Positions 1 to 10,260 of a stretch of DNA of 64,000 nt are shown piece by piece. How positions within the stretch are numbered: the stretch's first letter is position 1; the number at the start of each line of letters is the position of its first letter. Below the pieces are notes generated by a model. That model saw only the letters and a program-made list of their open reading frames with translations, made no database searches and was not told the origin of the DNA. The position numbers were made by a program, and so were the translations under genes. Source of the stretch: Pseudocercospora fijiensis CIRAD86 (Eukaryota; Ascomycota; Dothideomycetes; Mycosphaerellales; Mycosphaerellaceae); the NCBI RefSeq assembly GCF_000340215.1, contig NW_006921533.1, forward strand, positions 745,616-809,615, written 5' to 3'.

Positions 1-1
1 T

Positions 2-1705
2 TCGAATACACCCGCTTCGAGATCATCTGCTGCCAAGAGGAGAAGCGATTTTGCTACGCCGGCATCAAAAGCCGTCAGAAGTGGTCTGCACAGCTCGCCC
101 GCGGACAACAAGACACCCGTGGCCAAGGCTGGCCCATCGGTTGCCTTCGAAGATCGCACGAATGCCGGTGAGGTTGTGGAAGCTCTCAATACACATCTTC
201 CAGCAGCTTCAGTCCCTGAGATGCCTTCTACGGAACCTCGGGTGAAGCTGAAGGCGGCCGTGGACTTGCCCAAATTCTCCTACAAGCCTATGGCCATGAA
301 GCTATCAGAAGCTTCTGAGATCTTAGACGACAGGATTGACAGCTTTGTGGATCTTCTCCAAAAAGACAAGAATCTCGAGGACAGCGCGTTTGGCAACCCA
401 GCCGCTCAATCAGCAAATGAGATTATTGCCGTAGGCCGAATAGCGTGTGATCAGCCGATCGGGAAACTCAATGCTCAGAGCTTAGCACTTGAGACGAGCA
501 GGCGTATGGGAGCAGGCATGCGAGTGCCTTTGAGAATGGCAGATGGTGCGAGCTACGACTTCTTCCCCGGCAAGATCGTGGCTCTCAAAGGCACGAATGT
601 TAGCGGAGAGTACTTCGCTGCCACAGAAGTGATACCCATGCCCATACTGCCCTCTGCTGCATCGCGCGTTGAAGACATCGAAGTCCACAACGATCGACTT
701 GTAGGCACAGATGGCGAGAGCCGACCACTGAGCATGCTTGTGGCGAGCGGACCGTATACAACTGAGAACGATCTTTCTTTCGCGCCGCTATACACCCTGC
801 TTGAGAAAGCGGAACGTGAGAGGACAGATGTGGTGGTCCTTATTGGGCCATTCCTGGACCTCGAGCACCCAGTGATTGCATCGGGCGACTTTGAGGACCA
901 CCTGCCTTCAGGTGCCAAGATTGAACCTGATCAGGCGACCTTGACTGACGTTTTCCGTGTCCTCATCAGTGGAGCCATCCAGAAGCTGGCACAGGCCGTC
1001 CCTACAATTACAATAATCATGGTTCCTTCAATGCGAGACGCCATCTCAAAACACGTCGCCTGGCCTCAAGATCGTGTGCCGAAACCACCTCTCGGTCTAC
1101 CTCGACAGGTCCAATTCGTTGCAAATCCAATGGCGCTCTCCATAAACGAAATGGTCGTTGGTATGAGTAGTCAAGATGTCTTGTCGGAAATTCGCAGCGG
1201 CAATGTCTATCACAAGGTAGATGGCGACATGATGGGGCGATTAGCAGGACATGTTATTGAGCAGAGTCACTACTTTCCTGTATTCCCGCCACAAGCTAGA
1301 GAAGACTTGCCCAAACCGACCGGGATTGAAGGAGAAATACCCGAACCGGGAGGCGAAGAGCGATACGCCATGGGAGCTAATATTGACCTTGCTTACTACA
1401 AGTTGGGCGAGTTCTGGTTAGCACGACCTGATGTGCTTATACTGCCGTCCACTTTGATGCCTTTCGCGAGAGTGAGTGCAATCTTTACTTATAACATTAC
1501 CGATAGTTTCGCTGACTTGTGCCACCAGTTCATCGAAGGCGTGCTTTGCATCAATCCAGGATCGCTGAGCAAAAGACGCGGACCTGGCACCTTTGCTGCT
1601 TTGAGCGTTTTCCCTCGCACACTCACGGATGAGGATCGCTCTTCAGAAGAATTTGCAGCACATAGTTTACATGAGCGGGCACGTGTTGAGATTACTCGGA
1701 TATAG
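2..1705 (+). CDS. POL12: DNA polymerase alpha subunit B (5' partial)
   Basis: This is the non-catalytic B subunit of the DNA polymerase alpha-primase complex, which acts in the nucleus in primer synthesis at origins and on the lagging strand. The frame is open from the left edge, so the N-terminus lies outside the window. Family signatures visible are the inactivated calcineurin-like phosphoesterase core with GPFLDLEHP (about 842-870) and the C-terminal CINPGSLSKRRGPGTFA. A 57-nt intron very probably lies at 1472-1528: it opens with GTGAGTGCA, contains GCTGAC, and ends in CCAG. It is a multiple of three and stop-free, so unspliced translation would add 19 residues just before the conserved FIEGVLCINPG. 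Spliced, 548 residues are present. The stop is 16 bp from the stop of the convergent LysM gene. Confidence 0.9.
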   Translation, partial: SNTPASRSSAAKRRSDFATPASKAVRSGLHSSPADNKTPVAKAGPSVAFEDRTNAGEVVEALNTHLPAASVPEMPSTEPRVKLKAAVDLPKFSYKPMAMKLSEASEILDDRIDSFVDLLQKDKNLEDSAFGNPAAQSANEIIAVGRIACDQPIGKLNAQSLALETSRRMGAGMRVPLRMADGASYDFFPGKIVALKGTNVSGEYFAATEVIPMPILPSAASRVEDIEVHNDRLVGTDGESRPLSMLVASGPYTTENDLSFAPLYTLLEKAERERTDVVVLIGPFLDLEHPVIASGDFEDHLPSGAKIEPDQATLTDVFRVLISGAIQKLAQAVPTITIIMVPSMRDAISKHVAWPQDRVPKPPLGLPRQVQFVANPMALSINEMVVGMSSQDVLSEIRSGNVYHKVDGDMMGRLAGHVIEQSHYFPVFPPQAREDLPKPTGIEGEIPEPGGEERYAMGANIDLAYYKLGEFWLARPDVLILPSTLMPFARVSAIFTYNITDSFADLCHQFIEGVLCINPGSLSKRRGPGTFAALSVFPRTLTDEDRSSEEFAAHSLHERARVEITRI

Positions 1706-1721
1706 GCATGGTAATGGTACA

Positions 1722-2584
1722 TCATCTGGAACTCCCAACAAATCTCCTCATGCCGACAGTCTGAACATTTTTGCCCTTCTTTCCCTTGCTGCTCGCTTGC
1801 AATGGATTCTGCTTCTCCCACAGCTCATCCTCCTTGAAAGCTTCTATCGCAGCCTCTAGAATCCAGTCTGAGTTCTTGAGATATAGCTCGGCAACATCAT
1901 ATCTGAGAGCACAAGGAACACTTGTCAGTCGAGATGGAGATCAGTGGACTAAATACAACGTGTTACGAGATGGAGAAGAACTTACTCCGCAACCTTAGTC
2001 GCCACCTGGAACCTCCTCAATTTGTTCTTTCGGGTCTCCTCCTCTTCACCCTCGATCGGCCGTGCTGAGAGCGACACCCCTCCTTTATAATACTCCCCGG
2101 GTATCAGGATCGTCTTCCTCGCTTTCAGGAGATGGTCAGAATAGATATTGTTCGTCTTTCTCAGGACGTTGATGGGAACTCCATAAGCCAATGCCAATGA
2201 CAGCATGTTATCTTCCGGCCTCACGAAATGCAAGACATCCTCTGCAGGCTGTGACTTTTCAGGTCGCGGCTGAACGGCCTGATGTTCTGAATATGCCGGA
2301 AGCTCGTCAGCGTTGAGCATTGGTGGTGGGGGGAATCGATTATCAAGCGTCGAATATGCCGGCGGATCTCTAAGGCCTTGAGGCAGGGGCGAAGGCTCTG
2401 TTGCGATTTGGCAATAGGGACAGTATGTTTCGTATCTCCTGTTCTGGTTTAGACATCGCGCGCATATTGATCGACCGCAGCATGTCAGGTGGCGGCCAGG
2501 CAGTAGTGGTTTCTCAGACATGGGATCTGATGCATTTCCGAAGACCGATGCGCAAGTTGCGCACCCATGAATTTCCCTCTTCAT
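1722..2584 (-). CDS. Zinc-ribbon / LysM / UBA-like intracellular protein, two exons
   Basis: The exons are 2584-1986 and 1902-1722, giving 259 aa. The 83-nt intron (1985-1903) begins GTAAGTTCTTC and ends CTCTCAG. Without it the frame stops after VATKVAE; splicing restores a tail beginning YDVAELYLKNSDW and rich in acidic and aromatic residues. In order: a Cys-rich zinc-binding segment (CATC, then CCGRSICARC, then CPYC, residues about 8-58), a Pro-rich linker, one LysM domain (about 118-165, LHFVRPEDNMLSLALAYGV through ILIPGEYY), and a UBA-like C-terminus. No signal peptide is seen, so it is not a secreted chitin-masking effector. This layout resembles conserved intracellular fungal LysM proteins of unknown role. 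The start is the only upstream ATG in frame; the gene is divergent from SUR2. Confidence 0.8.
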
Positions 2585-3055
2585 GATGGGAGACTGTTAT
2601 CGTGATGATTTCACATGTTTCGGCGCTTGGGGGTGTCGATGGAAGTGAATGACGTCTGACGGTCGGCATGCCGGAATGCGAGATTAGCTTCGCGCACGGG
2701 TCTCTGTGTGGCGATCGTGTCGTGCTTTGTCCGATCATCTCACGTCTTCATTCTCCCTTCAAACACTTCTGCAACGCCATTTTCCTGATTGACCCCATCC
2801 GCTCCTTCCCATTGAAACATTGAACATCCGCAGCTTCTCTCCAGCGCATCACGACCACCGACCACCACGACCGACGCCTTCCGCCCCGCTGACTCCCGCC
2901 TCGACCAACTTCCGTCTCCTGATCCTGTGAGGATACGCGCGCTCAGCAACGCTGTACACCCTCACACCACACCGCACTTGGACTGAATAGCGAATTCTTG
3001 GAGGCGCCACTTGGCGCTTGCACCTGCAATCATACCACCACCACCCTTCGACAGC
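2585..3055. promoter_or_regulatory. Divergent intergenic promoter, LysM gene / SUR2
   Basis: These 471 bp between two divergent start codons must hold both promoters. The half next to SUR2 is C-rich with repeated CCACCAC/CGACC runs. No TATA box is evident. Antisense ORFs here are short and unlike known proteins. Confidence 0.5.
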
Positions 3056-4516
3056 ATGGCCAACGCGACGGCGTACTTCGATCTGCCCCCTCTTCCGTCA
3101 TACACATTGAAGACGCTTCCTCCTCTCATATCATGGATTCCTGATGCCTATTTGACCTTGGCTCTTCCCATCATCGCATATTGGGGAGTGTCATTGTTCT
3201 TTCACGCCATTGACGAGCTGGACCTCTTCCCACAATACCGACTTCACACCCCCGCAGAGGTTTTGAAGAGAAATCATGTTAGCAGATGGGACGTATTCAA
3301 GGACGTAATCATACAACAAGTCATTCAGACACTCTTTGGCATCGCAATCACGTTTTTGGATCCGGAGCCTACATATGGAAAAGAGGATTACGACGTGGCG
3401 TGGTGGGCGCAGAATGTGCGGCTTGCGCAAAGAGTTGTACCGCTAGCTTTGGCAACACTCGGACTGGACGCGAAGACGATAGCCGGTAATCTCGTCTCGT
3501 CCCATCACATGCTAGCTGGTGTCGTTGCCGGTGGGGTGTATCCAGAGCTTACCCAGGAGCTGTCGCTCATGGGAGAGACCGTAACTGCGCCTGCTTTCGC
3601 TCATTGGGAGCTGCAGGCAGCAAAGATGATCTACCACCTTGGAATACCTGTGATGCAATTTGTCTTCGCTATCTGCATTGTCGATACCTGGCAGTATTTC
3701 CTTCACCGAGCTATGCACATGAACAAGTACCTCTACACCACTTTCCACAGCAGGCATCACAGGCTCTACGTACCATATGCATACGGCGCTCTGTACAATC
3801 ATCCATTTGAAGGATTTCTTCTGGATACTCTGGGAACTGGACTTGCGTATCTTCTCTCTGGAATGACTGTCAGGCAGAGCATGTGGTTCTTCACTATGTC
3901 CACGATCAAGACTGTTGACGACCACTGTGGTTATAAGTTCCCCTGGGACCCTCTGCAGCACCTCACTAGCAACAACGCTGCGTACCATGACGTGCACCAT
4001 CAAAGCTGGGGAATCAAGACCAACTTCTCGCAGCCCTTCTTCACGTTCTGGGATGGTCTTCTGGGTACAAAGTGGACAGGCGGCGATGTCACCGCAAGAT
4101 ACGAGAGGCAGAAGATTGCAGCGCAGAAGAAAATGGATGCAGATATTGCAAGCAGCACTTCTTCGAGCGGCACTTCAACGCCTTTCGCCAAGGACCCGTA
4201 TAAGAAGGATGTTTCCGGCGCATCATCTACGGCACGATCTGCGCAAGCGGTACTTGAGCCTAATATTCCCGCCGGCAAGCCAACGCGTCAAGCAATCGGA
4301 TCGAGACAGCAGATACTGGACGATCCGGCAGCTGACGGAATCAGCGTGCTAGCTGAAGAGTCAGCAGAGGAAATGAGGGCACAAGAATCGTTACGACGAA
4401 GTCCACGTAAACGGACAACTAATTCAGGCTTGAAGGGGCTAGCCGACAGAGTAGGAGAGTCTCTGCAGGGCAAAAATACAGGTGTGCTGGGCGTTGATTC
4501 CAGGAGCATGAGGTAA
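3056..4516 (+). CDS. SUR2: Sphinganine C4-monooxygenase (SUR2-type sphingolipid hydroxylase)
   Basis: This di-iron membrane hydroxylase of the ER converts dihydrosphingosine to phytosphingosine in ceramide synthesis. I start it at the ATG at 3056 (MANATAYF); the 15 codons upstream would need a TTG start. It is 486 aa without introns. Three histidine clusters of the fatty-acid hydroxylase superfamily are visible: HRAMH at about residue 217, HSRHH at about 231 and HDVHH at about 311. Hydrophobic segments surround LTLALPIIAYWGVSLFF and VMQFVFAICIVDTW. The C-terminal 120 or so residues form a low-complexity, Ser- and charge-rich extension. The His spacing and the TKWTGGDVTARY end of the catalytic part favour SUR2 over C-5 sterol desaturase. 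Confidence 0.92.
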   Translation: MANATAYFDLPPLPSYTLKTLPPLISWIPDAYLTLALPIIAYWGVSLFFHAIDELDLFPQYRLHTPAEVLKRNHVSRWDVFKDVIIQQVIQTLFGIAITFLDPEPTYGKEDYDVAWWAQNVRLAQRVVPLALATLGLDAKTIAGNLVSSHHMLAGVVAGGVYPELTQELSLMGETVTAPAFAHWELQAAKMIYHLGIPVMQFVFAICIVDTWQYFLHRAMHMNKYLYTTFHSRHHRLYVPYAYGALYNHPFEGFLLDTLGTGLAYLLSGMTVRQSMWFFTMSTIKTVDDHCGYKFPWDPLQHLTSNNAAYHDVHHQSWGIKTNFSQPFFTFWDGLLGTKWTGGDVTARYERQKIAAQKKMDADIASSTSSSGTSTPFAKDPYKKDVSGASSTARSAQAVLEPNIPAGKPTRQAIGSRQQILDDPAADGISVLAEESAEEMRAQESLRRSPRKRTTNSGLKGLADRVGESLQGKNTGVLGVDSRSMR

Positions 4517-6036
4517 TTTTTACACTAAAGTAATGCTAATACTGAAATGTGATCATACCAACGACAGACTCATGTAACAAGCCTTCGTTCTCAATGCTTC
4601 CGACATTATGGCGCGAGAGTCTCAAATGATGTGCCATTTGACCAGCAATGCACAACGATCAGAAGAAATCTGATTCGGGGTCTTATCGATTTTTGTTATC
4701 AGGTTGTTGCCGCGTTCACCCTCTACACACCATACCATGGGCCTGTTTTAGCGCCATAACCGACGTGAGCTCATTCGGATCCGAAGCGCCCACAACAACT
4801 TCATACCGTTCGTTACATGTCATCAAGCCAACAAGCATCTGTCAATTTCTTCCTCTCGACGGCCGCATCGTATCGCCACACTCAGCCTCATCGCTAGGTT
4901 ACTTACGCGAACCACCCAGATGGCGCCCTCAATTCAAAATCCTGTAAGGCAAACTATAACCTCCCAATCCTCTAGCTTGCTTGGGCAATCAGAACGTATC
5001 AGCGGAGCGAGAAAGGCTAAAGGGTATGTCGAGGATAGGTGACCTTGGTAGGTGTCAAAGGAGAGATGTCGAGAGATTTTCTGGGCTACGAATCTGGTTG
5101 GTTATATAAAGTCGATGCGAGCGAGTGGACGACGAATATGGCTGCGCTGCTTGACTTCTCACGAGATTCGACTGACGATCACTCCCGCAGACACGCGCTA
5201 TATACGTAGGATGTACTCGTCGGACATGACTTCTAACGGCGAGTTTGTCCTCCGACGACTGGGCAGGAGACATTGTTGTTTTATTAGCGTAACGGAGCGC
5301 ATCTGTGTTGGCCTGAAGAGACAGACGATGATACTACGCTGAATGTTATGAGCTCGCAATTCACATTATTGCTATATATATCTATCTATCAAGATTCGCG
5401 CACCGTTCAGGATTGAAGGAAATTTTTGCAGCTGAATGGAGCTGCTCTTATTTCACACTACCTAAGCTCTCCCCTTCGCCTGATGACTTTTCGCTCGCAT
5501 AGGGATGGATGCTTTTGCAGGAAAAGAACCCTCTCGCTGTCGGGGCCGTACGAACTTCACGATCTTTGGGACTGGGTTGTATTTTCTGATCACGTACGTA
5601 TGCCAGCACTGAGTCACGAAGGAGGCAGGCAAACGAAGGCAGGTGGTTAGTAACAACAGGAAATGAACCATGATATCTCGAAACGTGTTCCTACGCCTAC
5701 TCATCCATCACATTTCACGACCTCAAACTCTCAATTCTTTGGGTTCGCTTCCACCCCCGCGCTCCCCCCTAAGATTCTCCTGGACTGAACTGAAAGAAGA
5801 AAAGCAAGCGGGTATCAATATATCCGCCGTCGCCTTAAACAAGAGAAGAAAAAAAAACAAAACATTCCACTCGTAGCTTCGCCCAATATTGCCAAGCATC
5901 TGCGTGCGTGGTTGTTGGAGGAGTGGTGTGAATCTACTACGTGGTATACACGTAAATGGGTTTGGGTAATTTGCGCGCCTGCTGTATGCAAAGCAAAGCC
6001 TTGACGCTCCGTCTGCACAGCGATGACATATGGACC
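4517..6036. other. Convergent intergenic region, no gene recognised
   Basis: This 1.5-kb stretch lies between the 3' ends of SUR2 and the RdRP gene. Frames are short (below 100 codons), overlap on both strands and match nothing I recognise. AT-rich patches (about 5355-5400) and an A-rich run near 5846-5862 are present. It probably holds the two 3' UTRs. Confidence 0.5.
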
Positions 6037-9000
6037 TCAGTAGTACTCGTTCGAGACGCAGTCATCGTAGTTGGCCTCGATGTTTGCTGGGGCTTCGTCG
6101 TCGTCAACCTCGATCGTCTTCAATTCTTTTCTAGGACGAAGAGAAGTCCATGCCTCCGTCGTCAAAGTTCTCGTCTGAGAACAACATTCGTGTGCCTTCA
6201 AAAGACAGAGTTCGCGATGAGCGACGTGCCATACGAGTCGACCGGGTGTACTGGTTTTGTAATGGAATTTTGCGAAAGCCGAAGCCCTCAATTTTTCCCA
6301 AATGGTGAGGTCGTTGCCCTGTTTGCGCAGCCACTCGAAGATAGTCGGATCACGCTTGGTAGTTGTTGGCATAATGGATTCGTATTTTTCCCGAAGCTGC
6401 AGGATGAGCTCGTTGAACGTATGCTTTTTCTGCTGGGTTATCCAAAGGTCGCGAACCTCTGACAGACGATCCCGCAGAGCCTTTAGTTCTTTTTTTATCA
6501 GATCTCGAGCCTCCCTTGGCGCCAGTTCCTGACCAGATGAAGTTGCCATGTCGTCATCATTTGCGGCAGAAAGGAAAGTCTCGTTGTAGAACTTAGCGAG
6601 GCTGAGGTCTTCGGCATCTGCGGCAGGGCGGAGAATATCTTGCACACGACTGAGGGAAGCTTCTGCCATTGGATGTATGACTTGGTGAAACACGTCGTCG
6701 ATAATGTTGCCCTTGATCTTGAAGTCGTGCACTGGATACACATCTTCATCGTCGCTGGTATCAACTTTTGTGAATTCCCAGTGGGCTGGAGTGGGGAGGT
6801 TGGTCGGCAGCTTTATTTTCTTCTTAAATTCTTCCAAATCAGACACGGCGAAGTCGTATCCTTGCTTGTCTGCGTCGACAAGATAGTCATGTAGATGGAC
6901 CAGATACAACGCCTTCCTAGATCGAATACCGCCTTCCAGATAGATTAATCGTTCGTGCAGCTTGGTAACGACACCAAGAAGATTAAATCTCATACGCGTC
7001 TCCGCCATATCTGCGAGCCATTTGAGCCATTGCGAGTCCGACCTCGGCTGCTTCACATAATCACAGAGCAACTTGGGATCTTTCTTAATGCCAAAAAAAT
7101 CGATAGGAGGAGGGTCCCATGGCGCGGGATGGTTGCGAAACGGGCGAACCAGTCTCGGTTCCCAGCAGAGCCAGAAGGTGTCACCGTCGTAGTCGCCACC
7201 TTGGAGAAGTTCGGCCAAAGGTCGCTTGCCTTTTGCAGAAAGGATGACCACGTTTGGCAAGTGTGCAAGCTCCGGCTTGAAAACAGCTTTCACTTTTTGC
7301 ATGTCCCATGGAGCCATAGCAGGGTTCCGAGCTATCAAACATTCCATTTCGTGAAGAATTGACCAAGGCATACCGGTGATTTTGTCGCAAAACGTTCGTG
7401 CAAAGTTGACGTGAATCTCGCCAGGGGCCAGGCAATTCAAGGGGTCTGCTAAGGCTACGCCGAGTAACGTGGTTGACCGACTCAAAGGTATCTTGAAGTT
7501 CTTTTTCTTCGTGTCTAGAACCGTCTTCACCATCGTCCGAACTTCGCTGGCGAGGAATGCTTCTTGGCTCGGCACCAGGCCAGACTCCAGCATCTGTACA
7601 ATGCGCTCTTCGCGAGAGACGGGGAACCCCGCGACTTTCGAAATGTCACCAGTGCGGTTGCGCTCCTCCCAGAGCTCATGTCGCCGATGCATCCAGTGAC
7701 GAAGCGGCATTGGGCTTGGGCTCTTAAGAGCTGTCTCTAGCTTGTCCATGTCGTTATGTATTTGCTCCCGCACGAGCTCAATGAGGTCTTGTTTTGGTAC
7801 ACCTCTATCAACGAGAATCGACAGAAATCCGATGTGAAGAATCGATTGCCTAACATCGGAATTGGCCTTCACAACGTTCAGGGTCAAGCCATGAGAGTCC
7901 AGATCACGCAGAGATCCGTGTTTCACCTTGATCTGCGAACTGGATATCCTAATCAATGGTCCGGGAGGCTTGACATCCGAAGATGGAGGAGGCGGCCCCG
8001 GCCATCTGTACCAGATCCCCTTCGCCATGCCTAGCCCGAACCGAGCTTGCAAAGCAGTCTTCAGGTCGGTATCTCCTCCCAGCGCGTGAGTTGCTTTCCA
8101 CATCACCCAGGGATGAATATCACAGCATCCATCATTCATTACTCGGTTGGAGACCTGCGGTTCGTAGAACCGTGATGCTAGAGCAGGATCAAGGAAAGTG
8201 TTATCGGCGGCATCTGTCGATGCAAGCTGGTCTCCTACAATTTGAACGTCTTCGCACGCAAAGGTGAAGACGGGTGTAGTAGAAGATGCTGCTAACTCGA
8301 GTCTTGAATAGACCTTGCGTGCGGCCTGCTGTGAATTGTAGTCGTACGGTATCACGTACGAAAGCACGTCTGTCATCGAGAACCGATTATCGACAGCAAG
8401 GAACATGAGTCGACAGGTTCCAACTTTGGTTACCTCAGGGTCGACCTTCTTCTTCCGCTTGTGAGCTTGCGTTAAGTAGAGGAACCATTTCCGACCCAGG
8501 AAATGCTGAAACTGAAGCGCCATGTCGTAAAACCTTTTGTTGAGGTTCTTGCCCTTGAGCTCTACCGGCGGCTTGTTGAGATTCGGGATGTCAACATACA
8601 AAACGTTTTGGTTGCCGATCTTCCGCTGAAGAGCACAATCGTCTCCTCGATTAGGCGGCTGTAGGGTCAAATCAAACAAACTTCCAGATCGAGATTTAGC
8701 ATACTCAAGTTTGGCATTCAAGGTGGCCTTTTCCCAATTTGTTGACTGGTCCGCGCGGAAACCTTGCGTGAATGGCTTGCCCGAGACAGAAGCCAGTCTG
8801 TACAGCGTCTCCAGGTTCCTTGGATAGCACTGCTTGTCAAGCTGTTCCGGCGAAAGTATTCCCGCTTGCAGCACTCTCTGCGCTTCCCATTGGAGTTCGA
8901 ACGACAGCTCGGTGAAGCTGGCGGGAATTTTCAGCTGAGCGAAATCTTTCGCAGGCGAGAAACGCTGTGTCGTGACTTTTGGAAGAGGACGGAAGACGGG

Positions 9001-10260
9001 GTGTTGCTCAACTTCATCATCGCTTGGCGTGATCAGTTGGCGATTTTGCTCTAGCCTGGGACGCTTCGATGAAGATGCTCTCCCATCAATGGTGTATCCA
9101 GGTTGATCGGTCAGGCAAGCATCGGCATCTGCTAGGAGGATGTCAGCGCGAGCCTGCAAGAAGTCCGCTTGGCTGGTGTCTATCGAGGAGCCCCACAATT
9201 GTGAGCTTCGTGTTGAAGTTGACGGTGCATGAGAAGCTCGTGGGATTCTCCGGACGGTGTCTTGCGAGGATTCGAGTTTCTGCACAGCCGCTATCAGACT
9301 TCTCGCCTCGCTTGGTGCAAGTGAAGAACCGTAGTGGGTCGATTCGCGCTTCCTGTCCTCTTCCGAGTCGGTCGTTTGATCTGACCCTACCTCAGCCTCC
9401 GATCCGGTCTGCTTGGCGCTGTAGTAATTCTCATCGTCCGAAGTCAGATCAGTAGCGGCGGTCAGCTGGGTTCCCGACTGGGTGGATTGGGTGAAAATGG
9501 GTGGTGCTCCGAAGGACTTGGTTGCATCTGTGGCGAAGGAGGTGTCGACGGGCGCGGACTTGGCTTCTAAGAGCGCCTTTTTCGTGACGGCGAAGTGATT
9601 CTTGATGGGCGGAGGGTCTGCATGTCGCGACGAGGATGGAGCGGCAGAGAGCGCTTTGCTGGACTGGGCATTGGCAGTCTGCTTCACTGGAGCTTCTGTG
9701 TGCCTGGAGGTCGCGATGTTCGCGGCTCTGGTGGTTCGTGAGGGTGAAGGAGGGTCGGGCCTGGCGGACTCATCGACAGTGGGCAAAGAGCGAGGCGGGC
9801 GGGGTGTGGGGAGGACAGAATGCTTGGCGGTGCCTCGGTGCGGTGTGGTGGTGCGCACATCCTCCAGACGCTCATTGATCAGCTCCAATCTGGCCTTCTC
9901 GCTTGTTTGACTGTTCGGCGTGCCCAGCAGACTCCGAAAGAAGTTGGCCTCCGCGCGCTGGAGCTGCAGTGGGTTTCGGAAGTACAGGAACCGGTACAGC
10001 TGGTCCAGGCGCTTGTACAGCTTCTCAATGTCTGGCGAGGGGGGAGGATGTGGTGTTGCGCGAGGCCATCTCAGGTGAGCATCGCCACAGAATCGCGCCA
10101 ACTGCTCGTCGAGCTCCTTCGCGTTGGGTCCATGGCCAATGCCACGCTCAGCCTCAGGCACACGCACCCCCTCAGGCACAGCCTTGGGCTCGGGCACGGG
10201 CACGGGCATTGACTCGCGTGGAGAAGGCTCCATTTCGGAGCTCTTGCGTTTTCGCGCCAT
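6037..10260 (-). CDS. RNA-dependent RNA polymerase of the RNA-silencing pathway (QDE-1-like)
   Basis: Cellular RdRPs turn aberrant single-stranded RNA into double-stranded RNA for Dicer; fungal relatives act in quelling and small-RNA production. The protein is 1407 aa with no intron. I start at the ATG at 10260 (MARKRKSSEMEP); the 40 extra residues upstream look like leader. Residues 1 to about 420 are Ser/Pro-rich and probably disordered. The RdRP domain follows, with the catalytic metal-binding motif GGDYDGD at about residue 1022 (DNA 7181-7200), preceded by PNVVILSAKGKRPLAELL. All aspartates of DxDGD are present, so it looks active. The C-terminus is rich in charged helices. The three fungal RdRP subfamilies cannot be separated by eye. 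Confidence 0.9.
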   Translation of the reverse strand: MARKRKSSEMEPSPRESMPVPVPEPKAVPEGVRVPEAERGIGHGPNAKELDEQLARFCGDAHLRWPRATPHPPPSPDIEKLYKRLDQLYRFLYFRNPLQLQRAEANFFRSLLGTPNSQTSEKARLELINERLEDVRTTTPHRGTAKHSVLPTPRPPRSLPTVDESARPDPPSPSRTTRAANIATSRHTEAPVKQTANAQSSKALSAAPSSSRHADPPPIKNHFAVTKKALLEAKSAPVDTSFATDATKSFGAPPIFTQSTQSGTQLTAATDLTSDDENYYSAKQTGSEAEVGSDQTTDSEEDRKRESTHYGSSLAPSEARSLIAAVQKLESSQDTVRRIPRASHAPSTSTRSSQLWGSSIDTSQADFLQARADILLADADACLTDQPGYTIDGRASSSKRPRLEQNRQLITPSDDEVEQHPVFRPLPKVTTQRFSPAKDFAQLKIPASFTELSFELQWEAQRVLQAGILSPEQLDKQCYPRNLETLYRLASVSGKPFTQGFRADQSTNWEKATLNAKLEYAKSRSGSLFDLTLQPPNRGDDCALQRKIGNQNVLYVDIPNLNKPPVELKGKNLNKRFYDMALQFQHFLGRKWFLYLTQAHKRKKKVDPEVTKVGTCRLMFLAVDNRFSMTDVLSYVIPYDYNSQQAARKVYSRLELAASSTTPVFTFACEDVQIVGDQLASTDAADNTFLDPALASRFYEPQVSNRVMNDGCCDIHPWVMWKATHALGGDTDLKTALQARFGLGMAKGIWYRWPGPPPPSSDVKPPGPLIRISSSQIKVKHGSLRDLDSHGLTLNVVKANSDVRQSILHIGFLSILVDRGVPKQDLIELVREQIHNDMDKLETALKSPSPMPLRHWMHRRHELWEERNRTGDISKVAGFPVSREERIVQMLESGLVPSQEAFLASEVRTMVKTVLDTKKKNFKIPLSRSTTLLGVALADPLNCLAPGEIHVNFARTFCDKITGMPWSILHEMECLIARNPAMAPWDMQKVKAVFKPELAHLPNVVILSAKGKRPLAELLQGGDYDGDTFWLCWEPRLVRPFRNHPAPWDPPPIDFFGIKKDPKLLCDYVKQPRSDSQWLKWLADMAETRMRFNLLGVVTKLHERLIYLEGGIRSRKALYLVHLHDYLVDADKQGYDFAVSDLEEFKKKIKLPTNLPTPAHWEFTKVDTSDDEDVYPVHDFKIKGNIIDDVFHQVIHPMAEASLSRVQDILRPAADAEDLSLAKFYNETFLSAANDDDMATSSGQELAPREARDLIKKELKALRDRLSEVRDLWITQQKKHTFNELILQLREKYESIMPTTTKRDPTIFEWLRKQGNDLTIWEKLRASAFAKFHYKTSTPGRLVWHVAHRELCLLKAHECCSQTRTLTTEAWTSLRPRKELKTIEVDDDEAPANIEANYDDCVSNEYY

